Notes under the pieces: generated by a model
The model's database searches: none
What the model was told of the DNA's origin: nothing
What the model saw: the letters and a program-made list of their open reading frames with translations, nothing else
DNA from: Arthrobacter sp. Hiyo4
Lineage (GTDB): Bacteria > Actinomycetota > Actinomycetes > Actinomycetales > Micrococcaceae
Length of the DNA: 64,000 nucleotides
NCBI GenBank assembly: GCA_002370555.1
Contig: AP014718.1
Location: forward strand, 62,001-126,000
Direction of reading: 5' to 3'
In this document: positions 30,838-41,447 of the stretch, in pieces
Layout: each line of letters begins with the position of its first letter
How positions within the stretch are numbered: the stretch's first letter is position 1
Program-made: the position numbers and the translations under genes

Positions 30838-31965
30838 ATGAATACCAAAACAGCCGCAACGCTTTCGGCCGCAGCTTCATCGCAGGACGAACCAACACTG
30901 GTCGTGGACCAGGTCTCCAAGGACTTCGGTGCGGGTAACGCCGTTGATGGGGTTTCCTTCACGCTGGAAAAAGGGCAGTTTCTGACCATGTTGGGACCGT
31001 CCGGATCCGGAAAGTCAACCACACTGAACATGATTGCCGGATTCCTGGAGCCAGACTCAGGCTCCATTAAGCTCAGGGGCCGGGAGTTGACCTCATTGGC
31101 GCCTGAGAAGCGGAACATCGGCATGGTGTTCCAGAACTACTCGCTATTCCCGCACATGAGTGTCGTGCGGAACGTGGCTTTCCCGCTGGAAGTTCGCGGA
31201 GTACCGAAAAAAGAGGCCATTTCCAAAGCACATAAGGCGCTCGAACTAGTCGAGCTTTCAGCACGCGCAGGGTTCTCACCCCGCCAGCTCTCCGGAGGCC
31301 AGCAGCAACGCGTGGCCTTGGCCCGCGCGATCGTTTTCGAACCTGAGTTGCTTCTCATGGATGAACCCCTGGGAGCGCTGGACAAACGGCTCCGTGAAAG
31401 CATGCAAATTGAGATCAAACGTATCTCCAAGGAACTGGGTGCAACCGTTGTCTTTGTGACCCATGACCAGGAAGAAGCACTAACGATGAGCGATCAAATC
31501 GCCATCTACAACAATGGACGTGTCGAACAGTTCGGAACCTCTGAGGATCTCTACGAACGTCCTACTTCGGTCTTCGTGGCAAATTTCATGGGCGAATCCA
31601 ACCTGGTGCAAGGCAAACTCAGTCAAGGAATGCTCCGTGCTGGATCCGCGAATCTTGCCGTCCCGTCCGACGCTTTGCGGCGATTCGCAGAGGGAACTGG
31701 GCTGGGCATGATTCTTCGCCCCGAGCAGGTTCTAATTTCCCCGGAGCACATGGCCGGCGCGGCTGGCGCATCGATGCCGGGAATCATCAGGGATGTCATC
31801 TACTTGGGCACCTCATACCGCTACTACGTCAGTACCGATGCAGGATTCGACGTGCAGAGCCGCGTTCCTCGCCAGCATGAGCACAGCACTCTCCGTACGG
31901 GCGACCGAGTCAGTGTCTCCTGGTCCCCTGAGCACGTCGCCGTAGTTCCGGCACTCCAGGACTAG
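30838..31965 (+). CDS. ABC importer ATPase (PotA type)
   Basis: Intact 375-residue nucleotide-binding subunit. The ATG at 30838 follows AGGAACA. Walker A is [10 protein letters not shown], the Q-loop is [11 protein letters not shown], the signature is [15 protein letters not shown], Walker B is [12 protein letters not shown], and the switch histidine is in [12 protein letters not shown]-terminal TOBE-type regulatory domain (about residues 285-370) includes [13 protein letters not shown] and [15 protein letters not shown]. It is the last gene of the binding protein-permease-permease-ATPase operon. Confidence 0.94.
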   Translation: MNTKTAATLSAAASSQDEPTLVVDQVSKDFGAGNAVDGVSFTLEKGQFLTMLGPSGSGKSTTLNMIAGFLEPDSGSIKLRGRELTSLAPEKRNIGMVFQNYSLFPHMSVVRNVAFPLEVRGVPKKEAISKAHKALELVELSARAGFSPRQLSGGQQQRVALARAIVFEPELLLMDEPLGALDKRLRESMQIEIKRISKELGATVVFVTHDQEEALTMSDQIAIYNNGRVEQFGTSEDLYERPTSVFVANFMGESNLVQGKLSQGMLRAGSANLAVPSDALRRFAEGTGLGMILRPEQVLISPEHMAGAAGASMPGIIRDVIYLGTSYRYYVSTDAGFDVQSRVPRQHEHSTLRTGDRVSVSWSPEHVAVVPALQD

Positions 31966-32851
31966 GAACGATCTGACCTCTGGCAAGTCTGGCCGGTTTT
32001 GGTTGCCACCATCCCGGCCGACACGTTTCTCCAGGAAGAAGCTCCGGCGTATGCGCAAGACCTGTTGGCAGCCTTTGGATTGCCGCATCGTCATTGTTGG
32101 GAAGCTTTGCCAGGAAACTGGATCAGCTCGTGTCGCTAGGTAGGTGTCGGACAGGTGCTTGAGGTGAGTCCTCGGCATGGATGGGACGTTGTATTCGTCC
32201 TGTTTGAACAGGACCCCATCGCAGGACCCCACTATCGGGATGGGTGTTGTACGCGTCGTATCATCACCCACACGCAACCCTTTAATTGCGGCCACCGCTA
32301 GCTTGATGCACGCATCCCAGCTCCAACGTCAAACATGCTAAGAGCACCCGCTACCCAGGCGCCAGGAGCCTGACTTGGGCCGAGCCACGAAGAACCTCAA
32401 GGTGCATAACTACCGTCTCGGTGCTGGCGAAGAACCGGATCAGGCTAGCTGCGGCGGCTGAACACCCAGATGGTGGGGGAGCCGGCCACCGCCGGCATGA
32501 CGTTTCCCTGGCCCACGAATCGGGGCGCAGCTATGGTTTCTGCTTTTTCGGACTGGACGGGGTGCCACCAGCCGGTCTCAGGACAGTGCTCGCCGGTGCG
32601 TACTTGGAGGGGCTGCGATGGGGCGTGCCCAGCGGATATCGGTGTGCGCTTCTTCAAGGAGTGCTTCTTTCGAACGGGTGCGTTGTGAAAACGCTAAGGG
32701 TGAGGACCCTCATCCGCACCCTGTACAAGTGTCGATACATCCGCAGAATCATTGACAAATGTAGCAATCTGCCGGGGTCGCTTTCCGGCTACTGTTGCTG
32801 TCAAGCCCTTCTGGCATCGCTGTACCAACACCCCTGAAAGCGAGAAGAAAC
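31966..32851. other. Largely non-coding region between the ABC importer and mmsA
   Basis: A minus-strand frame over 31970-32310 (with WDACIKLAVAAIKGLRVGDD and CDGVLFKQDEYNVPSMPRTH) looks protein-like but I cannot assign it. A possible small gene at 32445-32657 has its own entry. TTGACA occurs at 32753-32758 upstream of mmsA, without a convincing -10 partner. Confidence 0.4.
32445..32657 (-). CDS. Small hypothetical protein with a C-x-x-TGWW motif
   Basis: 70-residue frame starting at a TTG with GAAAGAAG upstream. It contains RTGEHCPETGWWHPVQ, followed by RFVGQGNVMPAVAGSPTIW. This pattern (TGxxCPxTGWW, then a short beta strand, GxxMPA and a final aromatic) resembles small zinc-ribbon-like or beta domains I have seen in other bacteria, often as repeats in larger proteins. 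Only one cysteine is present. It may be a complete small protein or a fragment. Function is unknown. Confidence 0.4.
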   Translation of the reverse strand: MKKRTPISAGHAPSQPLQVRTGEHCPETGWWHPVQSEKAETIAAPRFVGQGNVMPAVAGSPTIWVFSRRS

Positions 32852-34356
32852 GTGTCGACTAATCAAGAACTTCCCGTGCTGTCCCACTGGATTGGCGGAG
32901 AAGAAGCACCCTCCTCCGGGGACCGCACTGCGCCGGTTTTCGATCCCGCCCGTGGAATTGAGACCAAGCGGGTGGCGCTGGCTAACGCTGCAGACATAGA
33001 GGCGGCCATCTCCTCGGCGCAGAAGGCGTTTCCGGAGTGGCGCGACATGTCCATCACCAAGCGCCAACAGATCATTTTCCGCTTCCGCGAACTGCTGAAC
33101 GAACGTAAGGGCGAACTCGCGCAGATCATTACGGCCGAGCACGGCAAGGTAGTTTCCGATGCACTGGGCGAAATCAGCCGCGGTCAGGAAGTTGTTGAAC
33201 TCGCCACAGGTTTCCCGCACCTGATCAAGGGCGAGCACTCCGAGAACGTCTCCAGAGGCGTGGACGTGTACTCCACCAAATCCCCGCTCGGGGTCGTGGG
33301 CATCATCAGCCCCTTTAACTTCCCTGCCATGGTTCCGCTGTGGTTCCTCCCGATCGCCATCGCCGCCGGCAACACCGTCGTGCTGAAGCCCAGCGAGAAG
33401 GACCCGACCGCAGCGAACTGGCTCGCTGAACTGTTCACTGAAGCAGGCCTGCCGAACGGTGTCTTCAACGTCCTCCACGGAGACAAGGAAGCCGTGGACG
33501 GACTCCTGGAGCACCAGGACGTCAAAGCCATCTCCTTCGTTGGCTCCACCCCCATTGCCCAGTACATTTACGAGACCGCTGCCCGTAACGGCAAGCGCGT
33601 CCAGGCCCTGGGCGGGGCGAAGAACCACATGCTGGTCCTGCCCGACGCAGACCTCGACCTGTCAGCCGACGCTGCCATCAACGCCGGCTTCGGTTCCGCC
33701 GGCGAACGCTGCATGGCCATCAGCGTCATCGTGGCCGTCGAGCCCGTCGCCGATGAGCTCATCGAGAAGATCACCTCCCGAATGGCTACCCTGCGTATCG
33801 GCGACGGCCGCCGCAACTGCGACATGGGGCCCCTCGTCACCGGACAGCACCGTGACAAGGTCGCCTCCTACATCGATGTGGCCCTCGAGGACGGCGCCAA
33901 GGTAGTGGTGGACGGCCGCGGCATCAACGTGGACGGCGACGAAAACGGTTCTGGCTCGGCCCAACCCTCATCGACGAACTTCCGGTCACCTCCCGCGTCT
34001 ACACCGAAGAGATTTTCGGCCCGGTCCTGTCAGTCGTGCGCGTCCGCAGCTACGAAGAGGGCCTGCACCTGATCAACTCCAACGCCTACGGCAACGGCAC
34101 GGCGATCTTCACCAACGACGGCGGCGCAGCCCGCCGCTTTCAGAACGAGGTCGAGGTCGGCATGGTGGGCATCAACGTCCCCATCCCCGTCCCCGTCGCC
34201 TACTACTCCTTCGGTGGGTTCAAGGACTCGATTTTCGGCAGCTCCAAGGCCTACGGTATGCAGGGTTTCCAGTTCTTCACCCGCGAAAAGGCCATAACCT
34301 CCCGCTGGCTTGACCCCAGCCATGGCGGCATCAACCTCGGCTTCCCGCAAAACTAG
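32852..34356 (+). CDS. mmsA: CoA-acylating methylmalonate-semialdehyde dehydrogenase; one frameshift near 33945
   Basis: Oxidatively decarboxylates (methyl)malonate semialdehyde to propionyl- or acetyl-CoA using NAD and CoA. Start GTG at 32852 with GAGAAG upstream; about 501 residues after repair. Aldehyde-dehydrogenase motifs include GIISPFNFPAMVPLWFLP, TVVLKPSEKDP, ISFVGSTPIAQYIYE and the catalytic cysteine in GSAGERCMAISV. The C-terminal part is TLIDELPVTSRVYTEEIFGP, VGINVPIPVPVAYYSFGG and TREKAITSRWLDP, all typical of MmsA. It is followed by a strong terminator and faces the PucR gene. With the omega-aminotransferase at 36122 it could degrade beta-alanine or 3-aminoisobutyrate. Confidence 0.93.
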
Positions 34357-34371
34357 CGGCCCGTAGGCATG

Positions 34372-34404
34372 AAGGCTCCCGGCAGAACTTGCCGGGAGCC
34401 TTTT
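34372..34404 (+). terminator. Strong rho-independent terminator after mmsA
   Basis: AAGGCTCCCGGCA (34372-34384) and TGCCGGGAGCCTT (34390-34402) are perfect 13-bp arms with a 5-base loop, followed by T residues. It lies between two convergent genes and could serve both. Confidence 0.9.
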
Positions 34405-34412
34405 GCCGTCCT

Positions 34413-36028
34413 CTATCGTTCGTCCAAGAACTGGACAGCAGCGAACAGCTCCAGCCGGTCGCGCATGCCGTCCAGGTTCAGGCCTAGGATTTTGCCGACG
34501 GCGTCTATCCTGTTGCGCAGTGTATGCCGGTGCACACCCAAGCGCTTTGCGGTTTTGTCCCACGCGCAATCGTTGGCGAACCATTCGCGAACGGTATCCA
34601 GCAGTTCCGCCCCTTCAACAGCGTCATGTGCGATCAGCGGCTGCAGTCGTCCCCGAGCAACCGGTCCGGCCATTTCTTCTCGCAAGAGGCTGAGCATCCC
34701 TCCGTTGTAGAGCTCATTGAACGCGACGACGGCGCGGCCCAGCTCCGTGGCACGGCGCAGAGCGCGGGTAGCCTCTTCAAGGGAAACCGCCAAACCGGCA
34801 ATGGTTGCTTCCGCCGAGACGCCGCAGACTGCTCCATGGCGTCCCAGCAATTCCTGGACCTTGTCCTGATGTGCCCTGGCGGCGAGGATTACCAGCAGGT
34901 CACCGCGCACGGCGTAGAACACAGCGCCAGCGTAATCGTCAGCCAGGAGTTCCAGGGCCTCGAGCAGATTCGGAGGAGGAGTTTCCTGGCGTGATGCCGT
35001 CACCAGCAGCGGATCCCGGGGCAGCTGGCCCCACACCTGCCGGGCCGTCCGGGTGGCGACGTCAGTGCTGCCCGCCAACAGCTGCTCGAAGACGCCGGCG
35101 CGGAGGTGCCTGCGAGCTGTGTCAAGGGTACGGGCCTGTTCCAGGGCCAGGCTGGCCAGGCCGATGACGCTGTTGACGATATCGGCCCTCGCCGGATCCA
35201 GAGGCTCGATGGCGCCCAGGACCAGGGCACCGCGCAGGCTGCCTTTACGGCCCAGGGTTTGCAGGGTCACCGTCTGGCCTTCAATGTCCAGGCTTGAGGC
35301 TGAGCGTGTGCCAAGATCCAATGCATCCCTTACCCGCTGGGTGACCTGGGGCGCGATGTCTGAGGGGACGGGACGGTTCCGCGGCATCCGGACGTAGTTT
35401 CCTGCTGCGTCGTAAAGGGCCACCCAGCTGTGTAGCTGGCGCTCAAGTTCGCCAAGTATGGAGGTCAGGCCGTCTGGACGGAGGGCTGCACGGGAGATGG
35501 CCCGTTGCGCCTGCAGTGACCACTCCGCACGGGCGTGCTCTTCCCGAGCAAGGTAGTCCGCCACCATACGGATGATCGCGATGAAGGGAGTGCGATCCGG
35601 GACCTCCAGCAGCGGCAGGCCCCGGTTCCGGCACGCTTCCTCAAGCCCGGGCGGCAACGTCCCATGAATAACCTCCGTTGCAAAGCCCAGACCCACAATG
35701 CCGTGATCCACCAGTCGTCGGACATAGTCCTCATAAACCGGCCGTTCGGCACTTCCGATGGCTTTCGCCCCGCCGCTATGTTCGTCGGGGTCGTGCCCGC
35801 TTGCTGTTCCACCGGAAACTGGGTGCCGTCGGTGAGCAGGAGCTGGCCCCGGTCCAGGAACGGGGTGGGGTCCTCAAGGTCCGAGCTGTGGACCCAATTG
35901 AGGGGTTCCTCCAACTGGGGGGCGCCCAAATCAGGCACAACGAGCCGGAGCTTGAGGGAGCGGCTGCGGAGGAGGACATTCAAACTGGGCGGCATATGGA
36001 CCCCAAGAAGTGTGGAAACGTCGAACAT
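34413..36028 (-). CDS. PucR-family transcriptional regulator; frameshift near 35720-35800
   Basis: About 538 residues after repair. The N-terminal PucR domain starts MFDVSTLLGVHMPPSLNVLL and includes LNWVHSSDLEDPTPFLDRGQ and LLLTDGTQF. After a frame change it continues VDHGIVGLGFATEVIHGTLP and SLLEVPDRT-like residues. The C-terminal HTH_30 region reads FANDCAWDKTAKRLGVHRHT and LRNRIDAVGKILGLNLDG. It is transcribed divergently from the omega-aminotransferase (92 bp between starts) and convergently to mmsA, so it probably activates one or both in response to their substrate. It is a paralogue of the regulator at 15096-16534. Confidence 0.85.
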
Positions 36029-36121
36029 ATTTTGATTGATTGTACAAACGTATACGGTGGGCGGGGCTGTTGGAGCGGGAGAATGAAGGAACTTCCTAAT
36101 CACACCACGAGAGGAACCCTC

Positions 36122-37467
36122 ATGGTTACCAGCCCGGCAATCCTGGACACTTCAGCCACCAACGCCGCCCTCAGCAACGCCGATGTCGTCGCCCTGGACC
36201 GCGCCAACGTCTTCCATTCCTGGTCGGCCCAGAAGTCCCTCAGCCCCTAGCGATCGCCGGCGGTTTAGGTAGCACCGTATGGGACCACGACGGCAACACC
36301 TTCCTTGATTTCTCAAGCCAGTTGGTCAACACCAACATCGGCCACCAGCACCCGAAGGTCATCGCCGCAATTGCTCGGCAGGCCACCAGTCTGGCCACTG
36401 TGGCACCGGCGGCTGCCAATCACGTCCGTTCCACGGCTGCCGCGAAGATCCTCTCCCACGCCCCGGTCAACATGGACAAGGTCTTCTTCACCAACGGCGG
36501 TGCGGACGCCAACGAGAATGCTATCCGGATGGCCCGCCTACACACCGGCCGCGACAAAGTCCTTTCCCGCTACCGCTCCTACCACGGCAACACCGGCTCC
36601 GCCATCGCAGCCACCGGTGACTGGCGCCGCATCCCCAACGAATACTCCCGCGGCCACATCCATGTCTTCGGGCCCTACCTGTACCGCTCCGAATTCTGGG
36701 CGGAAACGCCCGAACAGGAAACTGAGCGGGCGCTGCACCACCTCCGCCGCGTCATCCAGGCCGAAGGGCCCCAGTCTATCGCCGCCGTCCTGCTCGAAAC
36801 CGTCCCCGGCACAGCCGGGATCCTAGTCCCGACACCCGGCTACCTCGAAGGGGTCCGGGCCCTGTGCGACGAATACGGCATCGTAATGATCCTTGATGAG
36901 GTTATGGCCGGCTTCGGCCGCACCGGTGACTGGTTCGCCTTCGACGCCTTCAACGTGACCCCGGATCTGATCACTTTCGCCAAGGGTGTCAACTCCGGCT
37001 ACGTCCCGGTCGGTGGCGTCATTATCTCCGGTGAAATCGCGGCAACCTTCGACGAGCGCGTCTTCCCGGGCGGCCTGACCTACTCCGGCCACCCGATCGC
37101 TGCAGCCTCCATCGTCGCGTCAATCGAAGCCTTCGAAGAAGAGGACATTGTCGGCAATTCAGCACGAATCGGCCTGGAACACCTTGAACCGGGCCTGAAC
37201 GCCCTGGCCGAAAAGCACAGCGTCATCGGCGAAGTACGCGGCCGCGGTGTCTTCTGGGCGCTGGAACTCGTGCAGGACCGTGAAAGTCGCACACCCGTCA
37301 CAGCCGAATACATGGGCCGCCTGAAAGCTGAGCTCTTTGGGCGCGGACTGCTGCCATTCATTGCGGACAACCGTCTCCACGTGGTCCCGCCGGCCGTCGT
37401 TACCGCCGCAGAAGTGGCGCAAGCACTGGCCATCTACGACCAGGCATTCACTGCCGTAAGCACGTGA
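36122..37467 (+). CDS. Class III (omega) aminotransferase; one frameshift near 36250
   Basis: PLP enzyme moving an amino group from an omega-amine or beta-amino acid to a keto acid. The first 43 codons start at the ATG at 36122 (AGAGG upstream). A one-base loss in the CCCC run near 36248 breaks the frame, which resumes with WDHDGNTFLDFSSQLVNTNI. Motifs include VFFTNGGADANENAIRMARL, RYRSYHGNTGSAIAATGDW, MILDEVMAGFGRTGDWFAFD with the PLP-pairing Asp, and LITFAKGVNSGYVPVGG with the Schiff-base lysine. Total about 448 codons. Pairing with MmsA suggests beta-alanine or 3-aminoisobutyrate as amino donor; a taurine or other amine substrate is also possible. Confidence 0.9.
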
Positions 37468-37977
37468 CCCCAAATTTGTGAACAGGGATGCAGCCGCGTT
37501 GCCTGACAAAAAGGGTCGCTCTCCGCTCTCAAAGTACAGCAGGATGCACCTGAGTAAGGGTACGACGGTGCTACGGCCGTGAGCGGTAGCCGGATGCGGC
37601 AGGAGCGGTTGGCGCCGGGCTGGGACTCTTGCCCTCTAGGGAAAAAGTTTCCAGGGTCACCTGTAGCGTGCTGATGCTGGGGAGTCAGCCTGCGTGGGCT
37701 GGTTTGTGGAGCCGGGTTCGCCGGACGCCGGAGGACCTGTATGCGGCTGAGTGTTGCGTTGGGTGTGGGGTTTCCCTCGTTAGCGAAGCACCCGTTCCAC
37801 CCTGTGACGGCGGCCGGGCCCGGGTGCAGATGCTGGCCTTTGGAGTTCCGATACTGGGGGACGCATCACAAATGATGGAGGGAGGCGTCCCCTTCTACTA
37901 GGAAATTGAACTTCACGTAAAAGCCGCGATCGCGGCTCGAATAACACCTTGTAATTTGGACAATGGAGACCAAAACC
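37468..37977. other. 510-bp stretch without a recognisable gene
   Basis: Nothing convincing on either strand. A 90-codon plus-strand frame at 37629-37901 has no good start site or known motif. Promoter DNA of the small gene at 37978 lies at its right end. Confidence 0.4.
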
Positions 37978-38178
37978 ATGCAGATCGAAATACCTCTTAT
38001 TATCGAAGTCCCGGATCGGGCGTCACGGGAATTCCAGTTGGAGCAGGCCACTGACCTACTTAGAGATCGGGCGACGGATTGTGGCATTATCATCACTCGG
38101 CACAGTTTCAGGACGTTCACTGCGGCATTGAGCCCGGACGTCGAATTCGGGTTTATCCAGGAATTGGATCTGGTGTGA
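37978..38178 (+). CDS. Small hypothetical protein
   Basis: 66 residues, acidic and soluble: IEIPLIIEVPDRASREFQLE, QATDLLRDRATDCGIIITRH and SFRTFTAALSPDVEFGFIQE. I favour the ATG at 37978, with GGAGA 9 bases upstream, over the in-frame ATG at 37963. The predicted alternation of strand, helix and strand and the precise start suggest a real gene. I recall similar small proteins in Arthrobacter but know of no function. Confidence 0.6.
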   Translation: MQIEIPLIIEVPDRASREFQLEQATDLLRDRATDCGIIITRHSFRTFTAALSPDVEFGFIQELDLV

Positions 38179-38558
38179 ATTAACGGGAAATTGCGCCCGT
38201 CTATTTACTCGTCCCGCCCCTGCCCGGCATGAGAATATGAAGGCCATTTGCTCCGCAACCAGTGCTAGGATCGGCTGCGGGCTGCGGGCTCCTGTTCGCC
38301 GCACCCGATTCGCTGCAAGAATAAGCGAAGCTCCGAGGTCCGGGCCGGGAATCTTGGTAGGTGCTCCAGGGGCAGCGGCAGGATCATCGATACAGCCGCG
38401 CTGCCGACGTCGGGGAAATGTGGCCCCACGGCCTTTACTGACGAAGCATCCTCGGGACAAAACCCGGAACGGCACCACTCACTCCAACCCCTAAACCATG
38501 GAAACATGCATTAGATGCAGGAAACCTATAGCTTTCAGCCGGAGCGGATCAAATCCAG
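38179..38558. other. 380 bp without a recognisable gene
   Basis: Overlapping frames on both strands look like non-coding shadows. The region presumably holds the promoter of the aldehyde dehydrogenase gene; I could not place it. Confidence 0.4.
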
Positions 38559-39976
38559 ATGATACTTCAGATAGCAGCCAGGCCGTTGCCTGCCATTACG
38601 AACGAAAAGACATATCGTGTGGTTAATCCCGCCACCGGCGTCGTTGTTGAGGAATTTCCCACTGCCACAGAGGCAGACATTGAGGACGCCATCGCATCAG
38701 CTCACCAAGCCTATTTAGCCTGGCGGGAGGAGCCCATAGAAGAACGTGCCAAAGTAGTGGCAAGAATCGGCGAGCTCTTTGTCGAGCGCGCTGAGGAACT
38801 GGGCAGGATCGCCACAACAGAAATGGGCAAACCGCTCTCCCAATCCAAGGGAGAAGCCCGCTATTGCAGGGACATCTTCAGTTACTTCGCGAATGAAGGC
38901 CCGGTTTTGGCCGGTGACCAGCCAATCAAAACGATAAATGGTACCCGTGCCGTCATTGAGAAGCGCCCCGTCGGCGCGCTACTGGGCATCATGCCGTGGA
39001 ACTACCCGTACTACCAAGTCGCCCGCTTCGCCGCGCCGAACCTGGTGCTGGGAAACACCATCATTCTCAAACACGCCGAATCATGCCCACGATCAGCTTT
39101 GATGATCGAGCGGATCATGAAGGACGCTGGCCTGCCGGAGGGCTCCTACATCAACATATTTGCCAACCACTCGCAAATTGCCGACATCATCTCAGACCCG
39201 CGGATACAGGGCGTTTCTTTGACAGGTTCGGAGCGGGCGGGCGCAGCAGTCGGAGCAATCGCAGGACAAAATCTCAAGAAGGTAGTTCTCGAACTGGGGG
39301 GTCAGACCCTTACGTAGTGCTCGACTCCAACGACGTAAAGTCCTCAGCCAAGGCCGCCTGGAAGGCACGGATCAGCAATAACGGCCAGGCCTGCAACTCC
39401 AACAAGCGGATCATCGTCATGGACGACATCTATGACGAATTCGTCGCTGAACTCACAAATCAGGCCACCGGGCTCCAGCCCGGGGATCCTGCGGAGGACA
39501 ATCGCGGAACGTTCGCCCCCTCGCTTCTCGTGCCGCAGCAGAAGCTCTGGCCGAGCAGGTACGGGACGCTGTTGGAAAGGGGGCCGTTCTACACGCGGGT
39601 GGCAGACTCGCAGACGGACCCGGAGCGTACTTTGCACCGGCTGTGCTCACCGGAATCACGAAGGACATGAGGGCCTACCGGGAAGAGCTCTTCGGCCCGT
39701 CGCCGTCGTCTATAAGGTCTCCAGTGACGACGAAGCCCTCGAACTGGCCAATGACACCCAGTACGGCCTTGGGGGGCAGTCTTCAGCACGGACGAGGGCC
39801 GGGCACGCAGGGTCGCCGAACGCCTCGAAGTCGGTATGACCAATGTCAACACCTTCGCCGGTGAAGGCCCCAACATCCCGTTCGGAGGAGTAAAACGCTC
39901 TGGGTTCGGTCGTGAGCTCGGGCCCTTGGGCATGGATGAATTTGTCAACAAGCGCCTTCTGTACATCGCCGACTAG
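38559..39976 (+). CDS. NAD(P)-dependent aldehyde dehydrogenase (succinate-semialdehyde-dehydrogenase-like); at least four frameshifts
   Basis: Oxidises an aldehyde, probably a semialdehyde from amine breakdown, to an acid. Readable blocks in order: [47 protein letters not shown], the catalytic cysteine in [49 protein letters not shown] and a final [20 protein letters not shown]. Frame changes fall near 39300, 39525, 39705 and 39780, each at or near a G or C run. Reassembled length is about 473 codons, normal for the family. It lies 51 bases upstream of an amine-oxidase-like flavoprotein, suggesting an oxidase-then-dehydrogenase pathway like the one for putrescine. Confidence 0.82.
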
Positions 39977-40027
39977 CGAAAGACAGGCTGCAACCAGTTG
40001 AACAAGCAAAAGACCATTGAGGACACC

Positions 40028-41416
40028 ATGACATACTCAAACGGACGACTTGGATTTTGGATGTCCAACTCAGAATACGGAACAGACCGCTATCCCCGTT
40101 TTCAAGGGGATGCCTCCTTTGATGTCGCCATCATCGGCGGAGGCTACACGGGCCTTTGGGCTTCATATTTCGTCAAGAAACTAGAACCCTCGCTCTCCGT
40201 GGCTATCTTCGAAGCCGAGCAGGTAGGTTACGGCGCATCAGGACGCAACGGCGGCTGGATATCTCACATGATTCCCGGGAACCGCAAAAAGTTCGCCCGG
40301 ACAAGTCAAGGTGCCGAAGGTAGCCGGGCGCTGCAACGCGAGTTCATCACGTCGGTGGACGCAATTCTTTCCACTCTCGAAGATGAAGGCATCGACGCCG
40401 ACCAGGTCAAGGGCGGTATGCTCGCAGCGGCCCATACTGTGGCTGGCTACAACAGGTTGGTAACCAAACGGGAAGCGGACTTCTCCTACGGCCTTACCGA
40501 AGACGAAGTCCGGCTACTTGACCGGTCCGAATTCCAGTCCCGCATCAACATAGACGATGTCCATGGTGGGCTCTTCTACAAAGATGTGGCGCGGATCAAT
40601 CCGGCGAAACTCGTGCATGGATTAGCTGAAGCCGTCACCCGGCTTGGGGTGGAAATTTATGAACACAGTCGAGTGACGTCGGCTGAATCTGGCGTCCTCA
40701 AGCTCGAACGGGGAACCGTAAAGGCACTAAAGACCTTCATCTGCACAGAAGGCTACTCGGGCCCGCTGCTGGGCAGTCGACGGCTGATCCCCATCAACTC
40801 CTCAATGATCGTCACTCAAAGGCTAAGTGAGAAAGCCTGGGACCGGATCGGCTGGAAAGACATGGAGTGCCTCAATGATTCGGCCCACACCTTCATTTAT
40901 GCCCAGCGCACCGCTGACGACCGTATCGCCATCGGGGGACGTGGAATGCCGTACCGATTCGGTTCCGGCACAGGCGGAAGCGGCGAAACGGAACAGCGGA
41001 CCGTGCAGCAACTTCAGGCCAAGCTTTCCGCCTTCTTCCCGGGGATTCACTTCAATGTCGATCATGCGTGGTCAGGCGTCCTTGGAGTAACCCGAGACTG
41101 GAACGGTACCGTTTCATGGGATCCCCACACGGGAACCGGAGCCTCTGTCGGGTACGCCGGTCACGGCGTCACCGCAGCCTTCGTCGGAGGGCGCACCCTG
41201 GCCGAGCTCGCCCTGAATCGCACCAGCGAACGCACATCCCTGCCCTGGGTCGGCTACCAAACCCGCGATTGGGAACCCGAACCCATCCGTTGGCTCGGGG
41301 TCCAGACCATGTACAGACTCTTCGGCGTAGCCGATACCTGGGAAGAGTCCCGGAAGCTGCAACAGACCTCTCTCATTGCCAAGGCTGGCAGTCGCCTAGC
41401 CGGACTGCACGAATAG
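40028..41416 (+). CDS. FAD-dependent oxidoreductase, DAO family (PuuB/gamma-glutamylputrescine oxidase-like)
   Basis: Intact 462-residue flavoprotein. The ATG at 40028 follows GAGG. The FAD-binding motif is DVAIIGGGYTGLWASYFVKK, then FEAEQVGYGASGRNGGWIS, the GASGRNGG signature of this oxidase group. The C-terminal FAD region includes HAWSGVLGVTRDWNGTVSWD and VGYAGHGVTAAFVGGRTLAE. Relatives oxidise gamma-glutamylputrescine, glycine-type amines or N-methyl amino acids, releasing an aldehyde that the upstream dehydrogenase could use. The exact substrate cannot be read from the sequence. Confidence 0.88.
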   Translation: MTYSNGRLGFWMSNSEYGTDRYPRFQGDASFDVAIIGGGYTGLWASYFVKKLEPSLSVAIFEAEQVGYGASGRNGGWISHMIPGNRKKFARTSQGAEGSRALQREFITSVDAILSTLEDEGIDADQVKGGMLAAAHTVAGYNRLVTKREADFSYGLTEDEVRLLDRSEFQSRINIDDVHGGLFYKDVARINPAKLVHGLAEAVTRLGVEIYEHSRVTSAESGVLKLERGTVKALKTFICTEGYSGPLLGSRRLIPINSSMIVTQRLSEKAWDRIGWKDMECLNDSAHTFIYAQRTADDRIAIGGRGMPYRFGSGTGGSGETEQRTVQQLQAKLSAFFPGIHFNVDHAWSGVLGVTRDWNGTVSWDPHTGTGASVGYAGHGVTAAFVGGRTLAELALNRTSERTSLPWVGYQTRDWEPEPIRWLGVQTMYRLFGVADTWEESRKLQQTSLIAKAGSRLAGLHE

Positions 41417-41447
41417 TTGACTGCTTAACCTGACTTGGCTCATTTGC

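Noticed and set aside
37629..37901. 90-codon plus-strand frame as a gene
   Set aside because: It has no ribosome binding site, no known motif and odd composition. Probably chance.
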